In this document: positions 1 through 11,306 of the stretch, piece after piece
Layout of the letters: the number at the start of each line of letters is the position of its first letter
How positions within the stretch are numbered: the stretch's first letter is position 1
Assembly: GCF_004011695.2 (NCBI RefSeq)
Contig: NC_082417.1
Span: forward strand, 1 to 64,000
Length of the DNA stretch: 64,000 nucleotides
From: Ascochyta rabiei
Taxonomy: Eukaryota; Ascomycota; Dothideomycetes; Pleosporales; Didymellaceae
Reading direction: 5' to 3'
Translations under genes and position numbers: made by a program
The notes under the pieces: model-generated
Told to the model about the DNA's origin: nothing
Database searches by the model: none
Seen by the model: only the letters and a program-made list of their open reading frames with translations

Positions 1-118
1 TAACCCTAACCCTAACCCTAACCCTAACCCTAACCCTAACCCTAACCCTAACCCTAACCCTAACCCTAACCCTAACCCTAACCCTAACCCTAACCCTAAC
101 CCTAACCCTAACCCTAAC
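1..118. repeat. Telomere repeat array (TAACCC)n
   Basis: Nineteen uninterrupted TAACCC units plus a partial one start at the first base. This is the C-rich strand of a TTAGGG telomere, so the window begins at a true left chromosome end. Degenerate telomere-like pieces (for example AAAACCCTAACCCT near 151-164 and 613-630) continue into the neighbouring tract. Confidence 0.98.
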
Positions 119-1651
119 TTTACTTACTAACCCTAACACTCTCCCACTCTAAAACCCTAACCCTCTTCTCTTCTACTACTTCCACCTCTACACCCTTTTT
201 TCCCTTTTCCTCTCTTTTCTTTTCTTTTTCTCTACACTTTCCCTTTTTTCTTCTACTTTTCCTTCTACCTTTACTTCTCTTTCTACTACTACTTTTACCC
301 TTACCTCTTTCCCTTCCTCTCTTCACACTCTACTTTCTACTCCTTAACCTTCTTCTTCTTTCTACTTTACTTTTTTCTACCTTCCTTCACTCTTTCAAAC
401 CCTAACTCTTCACTCACACTCTCTTCTAACTCACCCTTACCTCTTTCTCAACTCTCTACAACTCTTTAAAACTTTACTTTACTTTCTTCTCTTTTTTTTC
501 ACTTCCTCCTCTTCTCCTTCCACTTCCTCTCTTTTCTTTTCACTTCTTCCTCTTCCACCCTTTTTTTCCCTACCTTTAAACTTCTCTAACCTCTCTTTCT
601 AACTCCTCTTAAAACACTAAAACCCTAACCCTCACACTTACTCTCTCACCTTTTCCTTCTTCTCTTAACTTCCCTCTTACTTCTCCTACTTTTCTCTCTA
701 CTTCTCCTACTCTTTCTTACCTTTTTTTTTTCTACCTTTACCTCTCTCTTCTTACTCTTTTTACCCCATTTCTACTTTTACTTCTTACCCTACTAACTTT
801 TCTTTTCTAAACTTATACTCTCTTTCTATACTAACACCTACCTATTATTCTTACTCTCTTCTTAACCTACTTTACTCTCTTATCTTTCTTTCTTAAACAT
901 TATTTTCTTCTTAACTAACCTCTTTTAACTTCTTTTCCTTTTCTTCTACTTCTTTCTTCTATCCTTACCTCTTACTTTCTTTACTCTATTCTTATTCTTT
1001 CTACTTTTCTAAATTTTCTTCTCAATCTCTCTCTTCTTTCTATCTCTTATCTCTTTCCCTAAACTCTTTATAAACTCTTTAAACATATACTCTCTACTTT
1101 TTACTTCTTTTTATACCTTTTCTCTTCTTTTCTCCTTATTTACTTCTTCCTCAACCTTTTTAAATTTCTAACAAACTACAACTTTCCTTTTTACTTTACT
1201 TTTTCCTTTCCTTCCTCTTTCTACACTTTTTCTCTTCAACCTTCTTTCTTTTCTCAACTTTTACTCTTTCTAATCTTTCTTTTCTTTTCACCTTCTATTT
1301 AACTACTCTTTTATTTCATACATCTTTTAATAAACTAACTTCTTCTTCTACTTTCTTCTCTTCTTTTAATTCTTTCTTTTCATCTTTCTCTATTTTCTAC
1401 TCTTTTTTCTTCATTTACTATCTTTACATCTTAATCACTTTAAATATCTTTTCTAATACTTTTACACTCTCTCTTTATTAAATACTACATTTAACTATCT
1501 TTTCTATCCTACTAACACTCTTTTAACAATTTTTTACCTTTTTCTACTTCTCTTCTTACTTTATCCTCTCTACTATTCTCTTCTCTTAACAATTCTTTCA
1601 TTTCTCTTTTCTTTCCTTTTCTTCTTTTATACATCTCTTAACCCTATCTCT
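119..1651. repeat. G-free pyrimidine-rich subtelomeric tract
   Basis: Reading every line, the + strand contains no G from base 1 through 1651; the first G is at 1652. The tract consists of C/T runs with scattered A and a few degenerate telomere motifs. The complementary strand therefore contains no C. No gene is credible here: the minus-strand open frame near the left end is a low-complexity K/R/E product of the composition. A shorter G-poor copy lies at 10,397-10,816. Confidence 0.95.
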
Positions 1652-3410
1652 GCTACTTGCGCGCTGTTATACTGCTGCATGAACAACGCTACTCTGATTG
1701 CTACTACCATTGTGTTGCTGAAAAAATTCGCCTTAAAACCGCTCTCTGTACCGCTTATCTATCTCTACAACTGCCTCTTCACTCTTGTGTAACACTTGAC
1801 GGGCCTACCGCCCACCCACTTTCTCTTCTTCACCCTGCTTACCTGCTACTCTTCTCTATCCCGCTTCACGGTCTTAAACACCTCCCCTCCTTCACTCTTA
1901 ACCGCATCGCTCCGGGGGCACATCCACGGGCCCCCCGCCCAACCCTCTACCCCCTCTCCCGTGATACCTTATCACGGGCCCACCGCCCACCCTTATTCTA
2001 CTCTCTTCTCTCCTTCATCCTTTGCTCGTGATGCCTTATCACGGCCCCACCCACCTCCCCTCTTTCTCCTTTACCCTCTACCGCCCTGCCCAACTGCTTT
2101 GTGACACCTGACGGGCCCTCCGCCCGCCCCTCTCTTACGCACTACGGCATCTACAGGTTCAGGAATGCCTTTCTGGGCTGCGGCACCACAATCGGATTTG
2201 CCAAACTTCCCCTAACTACTGTTCTATCTTGTGACAATACTATGTAAACGCCCAAAACACCTTGCTCTACGTCATTTTTATCCCGTTCCATCTTTCTAAT
2301 CTACCTAATACCCTGTTCAAATGCCCTTTCCCTCTACCATTCATTCTTATACCCGATTTACAAAGCAACCAACCCTGCCTAATCTAAATTCGCGCGATCA
2401 ACGCGATTGACGCCCTCTTGCACGAACAACTTCTTGTACCTCTCCCATCCACCATCCTGCTGGCTCTTCTACCTATTGCGCATGTCTTTCTTAACTACTC
2501 TACTATCTATCCAAATTTACTTTGTCCTGACTCTCACTTTCTTTAATACGCACGGCTGCTTTTAGATAGGGACTTACTTGGTTTGGTCTGCTCTCTCCGG
2601 ATTGTGGGCTCTTCCTGGATCGGGGGCTCTTCTTAAATGATTGGCTCTTACTACTTGGGGGCACTGATGTGGACTCCTTGGCTTGCGGGGACCACTTTCG
2701 GGCCACTTTAGGGGACTACTTTCGGACCACTTAGGGTGGCGCACTACTTGGCGCGCTACTTAGGGAACCACGTGGGGAACTACTTAGGAACCACTTGGAT
2801 TGGGGGACCCACTCGGGTTGGACGTGCCACTCGGGTGGGGCAACCACTTGGGTTGACGCACTACTTGTGGAACTACTCAGGGAACCACGCGGGTTTGTGC
2901 TGACTACGCGGCTTGATGCTGACCATGTGACTATGTGGATTAATGCTTACTGCGCAGGTTAATGCTTACTACGCGGGTTAATGCTGACTATGCGGGTTGG
3001 TGCTGACTACGTGGATTGGGGGATCCGCATGGGTTGGGGGCTCTACTTGGGTCGGGGGCTCTACTTGGGTTGGGGGCTCTACTTGGGTCGGGGGCTCTAC
3101 TTGGGTTGGGGGATCCGCATGGGTTGGGGGCTCTACTTGGGTTGGGGGTTCTACTTAAGTTGGGGGATCCGCATGGGTTGGGGGCTCTACTTGGGTTGGG
3201 GGCTCTACTTGGGTTGGCGGGTATCACTCAGGTTGGCGGGTATCACTCGGGTTGTGGGGACTACTTTGGTCGGTGGCCCTTCTCTGGGCGTTTCTTTCTA
3301 CGTCTCTGAAGTGTCTGTGTTGCTATTTGGCTGTTTTGCACTTTCTGACTTGTGATCACTGTGCAGTCGCAAGTCAGCCTACAGCACGTTTCTCCTGACT
3401 TCTCCTGACC
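1652..3410. repeat. Subtelomeric repeat block, copy 1
   Basis: The block contains the recurring motif ACGGGCC-N-CCGCCCAC, a conserved 160-bp stretch at about 2,100-2,262, a run of degenerate ACTACTT/ACCACTTGGG units (2,690-2,990) and an 18-bp minisatellite (3,013-3,236). The same modules recur in the same order at 10.8-13.7 kb. No gene is supported: open frames here simply read through the repeats. Confidence 0.85.
3013..3236. repeat. 18-bp G-rich minisatellite, copy 1
   Basis: Tandem units of about 18 bp read GGGGGCTCTACTTGGGTY, with variants GGGGGATCCGCATGGGTT and GGGGGTTCTACTTAAGTT. Each unit brings two G runs, so the + strand has G-quadruplex potential. Because 18 is divisible by 3, all frames stay open and produce artificial six-residue repeat peptides. 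The array is longer in copy 2 (12,990-13,618). Confidence 0.93.
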
Positions 3411-3433
3411 TAAGGTTTCGGGTTACGGTTATA

Positions 3434-6400
3434 TCAAACACATTCTTTCTAGTCTGCTAAATACGACTGCACATGCCCCTCCTCCCAAGCATATAGGAAA
3501 CGACACATCTGGCTCGCGTCTCTCTGGCCCATCTTGATCTTTAATCCGAGCCACTTGTAAAGCCGGAGCTCATCGCTACCGTGCACAATCGCGGCGTCTT
3601 ACATCTGCTGCTCCAGCCATGGCGTGCACATCAGTGGCTGGCAGGCAAGCAGCGCAGCTACTGCTCTCTGGAGCACTCCATCGTACTGGCAAGGCACATG
3701 CATCCCTTGTGTCTTAAACGCACCCTGTATGCTTGTTTCCTCCCACTTGTTGCAGATGGCTTAGGGCGCCCAGCAGTAAAAACACCGCGCATACTTCTCC
3801 TACTTTACTTAGTGCATAGATTTCACCTTAGACTCCATTAATGTCATCTGCGCTCCGCTGGCCTTTGAACAGTCCTTCCAGTCGTGGCGCGCCGGGTCAG
3901 CCTGAGTGGCCATGCAGATGGCGCACGCATTGCTCCAGCGCTGGAAGTGCTGCTCTAGCCGCTCCAGGTCATATACTTTTTGTTCCGTCCTTCGCCGTTG
4001 CTGGATCTTAACCCTCTGCTCTTTAACGACCATAGCTCGCTCTATACATCTGCGCTGCTCCTCTGCTGCCACTGCCGCAGTGTCGGCCTGCGTCTCCTCT
4101 GGCTCTTCCTGCTCTTCTTCGACGGCTTGTTGCTTGGTACCACCGGGGTGTCGCTCGCATAGATCACACTTCGACTCTCCCATCTCGCATTGCTGCCTGT
4201 TCTGTCTGCCGTCCATGTGCTTGTCTATCGCGATTCGCTGACAGGATTCGACTGTCATAAACTCCTTTGCAGGTCGCTCCAGCTTGTAGCCGAGCGCCTT
4301 CTCTACCCTCCCTCTTTTGTTACATAGCACGCTCTCATAACAATAGACTTGCTGTCGAGCCCCGTTCGTCCCGCCCGGCCGCTCTCTTGCACATATTGGA
4401 GCAGCAGGGGACACATGGCAACGTGGATCACCACCCAGACGCCTGCAGCGTCGAGCCCAAGACCTAGCATGTTCGTGGCTGTACAAAGCTTCTCTATGCC
4501 TAGGGTGAAGCTTCGCACCATGCGTGCCTTTTCCTCGTCTGAGCCCATCTGACGGTAGTATGCAGAGCACTGCAGAAGCTTCGCAAGCCGTTTCGTCTCG
4601 TCCACAGTTGGACAATAGACGATGATCTGCGCCTTAGGTCCGTACCTACTCCTCTTCGCAGCCACAAGCTTAATAAGTACTTTTTCTAGCGTGCCACGTG
4701 TGTACTCTAGCACCTGGTACGCAATGTTCGTTTGCGTGGTGCGTTCATCGCGGCATATGGTTACGGTCTGGGCATCGAGCCCTGCGGTGTGCAAGAAGGC
4801 GGGCTGCAGCGTGGGCGGCAAGGTTGCAGTCAGGTAGACAACCTGTGTGCCCTTCTCCGTCATCTCCACCATCTTGAGGAGGTCTGGCCGCCAGTCCTGT
4901 GTCGACTCCAGCAGCACGTGGCACTCGTCTATCACGATACGATCTAGCTGATGGAGCATGCGCTTTTCGTCAATGAACCTGCCGAACGCCTTCGTGACTG
5001 CGCTCTTAGGCGTCACCAGCACAATACGAGCCCAGTACGGCGGTCTTCTTCCATCCCACTTCGCGCAGGGGATGCCGAGCTGGTCGCAGCGATCTTGCAG
5101 ATCGTCTCGCAAGGCATTCAACGGAGCCACGACCACGGAGACGCCGCCTGGCGAGACGGACGCGGGCAGCATGAACAGCATACTCTTGCCGGTGCCAGTA
5201 GCCATAACAACTAGCACGCGCAGCCGTCGCTGCATCACAGCCTCAAGGCTTTCTTCTTGCTTGCCACGATACTCGGCGTCCGGCCGTCCAGCGAGTCGCC
5301 TGAACTCTGCCTTGAGGTCCACCATCGCGAGCGACGACCAGCGCTGGAGCGCCTGCTTCTCTTGCTGCGCTACCATCTCCGCGCGAACACCGGGGTGCAT
5401 GCGGCCGTCCTCCCAGGCGGATGCAAACTCCAGCACGCGATGCCAGTCCATGCTCACCCGCCGGAACTCCTCCCGCTCAGCCATGGTCTGAAAGGGAGAC
5501 TCCATCATGGAGCGGCCGTAGTTGCCCTCCTCTGTTTTAAGGCTGTGGCCGGACTGCAACGCTTGCGCGTTGCTCTTCGCCGGCGCTTTGTTCCAGTAGA
5601 GCACTTCCAACCAGTCGCGTGCTTGTCCATCTCTTGCCAGCTCTCGGTGGATGGCTGGGTAGGCATGCCGCCAGGCGCGGGTGCCGAGAGCGGTGTTCAT
5701 GTACTGAAAGGTCTGCTTGCGCAGGACACGGCGTATGCGATCGGTGCCCCAGTACCCGTCTGGGTTAGCGGATCGTGCCTTCTTACGGTCGGCTTCGCCG
5801 TACTCGTCTCCGTCGTCGCTCTCTTCGCTATCGCTCTCGTCGCCCCACTGCTCCTCCGGCTCTGGCTCCCAGATGAAAGCGGTAGGGCGGGCAACGCCAT
5901 TGTGCAGCATCTGGAGATCATCTATGAACGGTCGACCGAGCCTGAGGAAGTACACCACCAGCTCACCCACCTCCCAGGGAACATAGCGGTGGATCGTCTT
6001 GACACGCTTGCTGAAGCTATACCCCTTGTGGTACGTAGTGGTGAAGGATACCAGGCCACCCTCTACAAACACCCCCGATACCCTACCCCGTCTGCACTGT
6101 TCTCGCACTGTATCGAGGTAATCTCTGTCCCGCGACCAGGCCCGCCGCCAGACATGTGAACAAGCGTGAAGAGGCCTTCTTTAAACTGACGCACTCCTTT
6201 CATGTACCTAGCTACAGCGTCATCGCGCCATAGCGTCCGTTCCGGCCGTTGTGTGCTATCTATCCCACGAATGAATCTCTCCCTTAGCGGAGCCTCGTCC
6301 AACACCCGGTCTAGAAGCCAGTCTTGCCATCTATCTAGCTGGTTGTCGGGGTGCTTCAGAAAGCTCCAGCCCGTAGCCAGCTCGGCTGGCTGATCGACGA

Positions 6401-8105
6401 GTTTGTCCACAGACACCTCTGGAAGCGGGGTGGTCCCGGGTCGCACGCAACCCCTTTCGTCTAGATCCAAGAGTAGGACGTCCTTAAATAGCTGCAACCG
6501 CACCGTCTCGCAGAGTCCCTTCACCATCGACCGGAGATCGGCTAGCGAAAAGCTCTGCTTGTCAATGAGAAGCCGATCTCCATCCCACGACACGATACCG
6601 GGAGTATTACGTCGCTTTGCCTGTGTTCTAGCTAGCGTACGCAAGCGGAGCATTCGATTCATAGGACTGGGTGTGCCTTTGAAGTCGGACAGCGTCATAA
6701 ACCGTTCAGACATGTCTTTAACTAGCTCATACGCAGTAGGTGCTGTACAAGGGTCTTTCTGAAGCGCTTTATCTCGCTGGCAGCGGGCATGATGCACTAC
6801 GAGCGCTTTCGAGGTAGTGATCAAAGCAGACAGCGTTGGCGAGAACTCGTGCGCCGGAACCCACCCACCGCCATGGTGATCAGGCTTGAGGCCGAGGACA
6901 GCCACTCCGCTCAGCAGTGCGCTCTCGTGCTCGTCGCCAGTCAGGCTGTGGTTGAGCAAGGCGATCCAAAAGCGCAGGCATCGCTCTTCCAGTTTCTCTT
7001 TCTTCGCAGCGTCGTCTGAGCGGGCTATTTGCTGGAGTGACACCAAGAGGGCGTCTTGCGTGCTGGTAAGTTTGTATGGCGGCCGCTCGACCTGGTCATA
7101 TGTGCGCCACAGGTAGCAGAGGATGCTCACCAGCTTCTGGCTGTACTTCTTGATCGTACCGACTCGATGCCTAGCGTAGAAGGGCCGCTCGTTCGATTCT
7201 GCGCCCGCCTCACGTCGCTCGATAATCTCCAGTGCGAGTCTGCCGACAACCTCAGCTCGGCTGCTATCGAACGCTTTTCGTATCAGCCGCTCTATAGCTT
7301 TGCAAACATCGCGTAAGCCCGTGTCGTCAAACGCCACTTCTTCCTTCCCACGCGCGTCTACCTCCCCACCAGCTAGCTGTTTAGCGCGCAGAAGTGCCGC
7401 CCTTGGGATACCTTGTAGGTGCGGGACCCATTCTGTGAGCTCTAGCCACGGATCAGCCTGCGAACGGATGCCCTCTTTAATCTTATCCTGCGCTGCTGCT
7501 GCCTCACGCTCTTCTCGCTGATGCTGGCGATCTGCCTTCACTCTCTGGGAGATGTCTGCTAGAGTCGCAGCTCCAACGCTCGTCTCGACTGCAACATACG
7601 CCGGCCAGCCAACAGCTCTAAACAAGCGCTGGCAGGATTGGCTGTCTCGCCATACTCGGTTGCGCGAGTGCTTGCTCTTTTGCCTCATATCTCCCCCTCG
7701 CTTTTGTTCGTTCACCCAGCCATGCTTATCCTTGCAATGTTTCTGCATGCCCTGCAGCGAGATGCAGGTATACCAACAACGCTCCGACAAGCATACCAGC
7801 CCGTCTTCTCGGCTTTTCAGACCAAAGACGGGCTCCTTAGCCGGCCTTGGTACACGCACGTCTCCTGGACTCCACGCAAGGTTTGGTAGCGCGCGTACAG
7901 CTGCCGCCAGGCTCTTGCGCGTAGCGACTGTGACCTTGGGATGGCGCTCTTTGAGGTGCGTAACGATCTGCGCTGGTGGAATAGCGGTGGCACATGGTTT
8001 ACAAACTACGACTCGAAGTTCAGGCCGGTGTTCAAACAGCTGCGCAAATAGTTCTATGGTGTAAGGAGCAGAAGGGACACAAGTGGGCGCTATGCAACAC
8101 GTCCG
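3434..8105 (-). pseudogene. Telomere-linked RecQ helicase relic (TLH1)
   Basis: The minus strand encodes an OrsD-type N-terminal region with two Cys/His finger-like segments (C-K-P-C...H-L-K-E-R-H near 7,950-8,010; C...C...H-C-K-D-K-H near 7,720-7,790). A RecQ-type helicase core follows: Walker A GTGKS (5,182-5,196), DECH box (4,918-4,929), TAT motif and QESGRAGR (near 4,370). The C-terminal region continues to about 3,434. Telomere-linked helicases of ascomycetes have this architecture and are assumed to act in telomere or subtelomere recombination. It is broken by frameshifts near 6,063-6,108 and 4,303-4,310 and by in-frame stops after 3,811, several of them at Trp or Gln positions. No ATG lies between the upstream stop (8,106-8,108) and the finger region, so the start is lost or in an unseen exon. 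It is divergent from the gene at 8,306. Confidence 0.88.
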
Positions 8106-8305
8106 TTAGCCTAGTGTTTGCTATCCCCTGGCATATTGATCGACAGACTGTGTATCGATCTTGCTTTTGGTTTAATTGCGCTCCCAGCTCCGCTAACGCT
8201 GGTTGGTGAGGGCGTCGTGGTACATCCGTGCGCGGCCTGACTTTCGGTGCCGCGGTGTGACCGCGTCAGAACCTCAACAACACCCAACCCCTTTCCGCAC
8301 AACCT

Positions 8306-10077
8306 TTGTCCGAACTTCTGCTCGCAACCTCATTCGCAGTACACAAGTCGATAATGCACTGGTTGGCAGCATTAGACAGCGCCGCAGAGCGGTTTGATGG
8401 CGGTCGTCGGAGCTTTCCTCTGGCCAGCGAAGCTGACTTCGTTCGCAACTACGCGTACGAGCCGCCGAATGAGGACTACGAGAAGCTCTTCTTCTGCCGA
8501 GCGACCATCTCACGCTCGCAGCGTGATCCAGGTGCTCGTCCGCACAGCGCAGGATGGCTGATCCCCACCTGTGACGATGCCAGCGTCTGCAAGCCCGTCT
8601 TCATTGCCCACTCCGTCTTGTCAGCGATCTGGCTTCTGCGCGAGACGCTCGCCGACGACGTCCTGCCTGACAATATCTGGGATCGTCTGGTCTGCGCGGC
8701 CGAGTCGCTTGCGGAGGACGGGATGGAAGAGCCGCCGTCTGCGCAGAAGCCCTTTGCTTCCCCTTCACAACAGGCCTCCGCTCCACCCCGCAACAAAAGA
8801 AGCGGCCACACCTATCTGCGCCGGCCCCTACACCAAAGCGCGCTCGAACAACCACCGATGAGACACATCCAGCCAGCCCTCAGCTGTCACAGCCTAGCGA
8901 ACCAGATGAGCAGCTGAAAGACTCCCCTCTGCACATCACTACCATCTCCAACAACAACCGCCGTGCGGAGCAAAAACGCAGCAGGACACTCGCCACTTCG
9001 CGTGCGAAGAAGCGGCTTGCCCTTGGTCTGGTAGCACCTGGCGACAAGGCTCCTCTTCCAGAGCAGGCTGCCTACACCTCTATTGTGCAAAAGGACAAGT
9101 CCGTTGTCGCCTGGATCATCAAGCAGCCGGTCTCCGATGACACGGACTTCTACAGCTCCACCCAAACTCCCTACCTCACGGCCTGCACCCTTCTAGAGAA
9201 AGCGCGCGTGCTTGGAAACCAGTCCTCTCGGTACCACGCTGCCCAGTTCCTGCAGGCTTGGCGAGAACGTGGCTCACCCTTCAGAGGTGGCGGCGAGCTC
9301 GCTGGCAGCCAGAGCAGGACCGGTGCGGGAGCTAAGCGCTTGCAGCTGCTGAGTGTGCGCAACGATGCTGACAGGGATTTCTGCTTTGCCTGGAACATGT
9401 GCACACGTTACGAAGCAGAGCTAGCAGCTGTCTATATCGAGTCTTGATGGGCGTCAGCTCTCCTAGGTCAAGCATACTCTAACAAGATAGCGCAGATCTG
9501 GCATAACGACTTTGTATCTAGCAACGACAGGACGCGAAATCGATACGGAAAGGGACAGATCCGCACAGAGGCAGTTGCAGCGCTAGTAGAGTTAGTTAGT
9601 CCCAACGCCACTAAGAAGGACAAGCAGGTGTTTAGACGACGGTTAGGCCAAGCCATGCGCTGGTACTCCATTAGTCAGGAGCTAGGCTGGGGCATTCTGA
9701 CCCTGATACCACACGACGAGATTGCGAATCGCTGGATAGAACGCACCCTCCGTGTAGGCCAGCTGCATGTCTGGATTGAGCTACTTAAGAAGGAGTGTCC
9801 AGACATTTGTGCAGCTAGCAAGGCACTTAAGAACTGGTTAGGGCCAGAGGGAATTGCTGGCGGGCCCATCAACGAGAAGAAAACGCTGAGCATTGAGGCG
9901 GAGGCGCCAGCAACCATCTACGAGGTGGAAGAGATTCAAGACAGCAAAGACGACGAAACTGACAACAGCGTTGACGACAGCACCAGAGAGCAAAGTCATG
10001 CTTCGCCGAAGAGTCCTACGCCAGCTCCGCGGTTGCGTCAGCTAACTTTGCTTGAATTGTTCCATCCTGTAGAGTAG
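8306..10077 (+). pseudogene. Unknown subtelomeric protein, broken, divergent from TLH1
   Basis: Three reading-frame segments join into one protein of about 590 residues. The first runs from 8,306 to about 8,790, a second frame to 9,447, and the same frame continues after a TGA (9,445-9,447) to 10,077. The frame change lies in a C/A-rich stretch near 8,790. The N-terminal part is globular, the middle is Lys/Arg-rich and the C-terminal 60 residues are acidic and Ser/Pro-rich. I recognise no domain. The last residues contain QLTLLELF, which loosely resembles a PCNA-binding (PIP) box, but this is weak. It lies head-to-head with TLH1, about 200 bp apart, and probably travelled with it. Sequencing errors in homopolymers are an alternative to real damage. 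Confidence 0.6.
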
Positions 10078-10396
10078 ATGTTACCTGCGCTTAACTCTGA
10101 ACATTGTGCTACATACCTTATCGATACTGCCCTACAACATTGCGAACATCAATATTAAAACATCTACTATATTCCACTCACGTACCGTATGCTCGATTCT
10201 TCTAGAAATTCAACATACAATTGGGACGCACTTTGTACACGTTCCGCAATCGTTGCAGCAATATTTGACTTCAGGAACAGCGAACAAATTCACGCTGAAA
10301 AAGCGAACAAATACAGTCGAGTGTCTGTGCTCACGCTAAAATTTACATAGGCAAAGCGAACAAATACACTGTCTTTGTTCGTATAATCACTGGGAG
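10078..10396. other. Junction between the TLH1 cassette and the second subtelomeric block
   Basis: No gene is seen. The decamer GCGAACAAAT occurs at 10,280-10,289, 10,303-10,312 and 10,356-10,365, and its inverse TTTGTTCG at 10,374-10,381, just before the G-poor tract resumes. Confidence 0.6.
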
Positions 10397-11287
10397 CTCT
10401 TCTCTTTATCCTACTCTCTCCTACTTCTTCTTCCCTTACCTTTTTCTTTCCTCTACTCTTCTACTCTTAACACCTATTCTCTAATCCTTACTACTTCCTC
10501 TATTCTTTCTACTTACCTTATCCTTTTCTTTCTTTGTTCTACTACTCCTAACCCTTCTCTATTCTTTATTAATTTTTCTTTAATCTATCACTCTTTCTTT
10601 ACTATTTACCTTCGTCTCTCTTTTCTAATACTTTAAATTTTACTCTTCTACTTTTTTTTTAAACTCCTACTCTCTTCTTATATTAAAACCCTAACTAATA
10701 ATACTATTACTTTCTTATCTCTTAATTTTCTTTTATACTATTTTTTTTATTATTTCTATCTTCCCCTACTTATAAACAACTCTTAACTCTATTTCTTTTT
10801 ACTTAACTACTACTATGCTTTTTTTCTTCTTTGTTTTCTTTTTCCTTACTACTATTACTACGCCACTGTCTTTTTCTCTCTCTTCTGTTCCGCTCCGCGG
10901 TCTCAACCACCTTCCCTCCTTTACTCTCTTCTGTTCCGCTCTGCGGTCTCAACCACCTTCCCTCCTTCACTCTTAACCGCTCCGCTCTGGGGGCACATCT
11001 ACGGGCCCCTCCGCCCACCCCTCTTTCTCCCTTACCCTCTTCTCCTCAACTACTATTTCCTTTCTCCTTCTTTTACTTTCAACTTAATACTTACCTTTCC
11101 TATTATTAACTTTCCCTTTCCTCCTCTCTGCTTTCTTGTGACACCTGACGGGCCTACTATCTACCCCCCTCTTGCGCGTCACGGTCTTTTTGGTTTACGG
11201 GCGCGTCTCCCTACCGCTCAATATGCCCTGTGCACTCTCGGACGGGTTTCCGTCATACCCTCTACTGGTTGCCGGCCTGCAAATGCG

Positions 11288-11306
11288 GGTAACCCTAACC
11301 CTAACC
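11288..11306. repeat. Interstitial telomere repeat
   Basis: GTAACCCTAACCCTAACC preserves two full TAACCC units plus part of a third inside copy 2 of the subtelomeric block, in the same orientation as the chromosome-end telomere. Confidence 0.85.

Noticed and set aside
120..326. 68-codon Lys/Arg/Glu-rich frame on the minus strand
   Set aside because: It lies in the G-free tract; the open frame is a by-product of skewed composition.
2981..3355. Repeat peptides (GLYLGW-type and PNPSRA-type) read from both strands
   Set aside because: They arise because the minisatellite unit is 18 bp, which keeps all frames open. No start context, homology or splicing supports a gene.
5257..6159. 300-codon + strand frame
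   Set aside because: Antisense shadow of the GC-rich helicase relic TLH1; the helicase motifs are on the minus strand.
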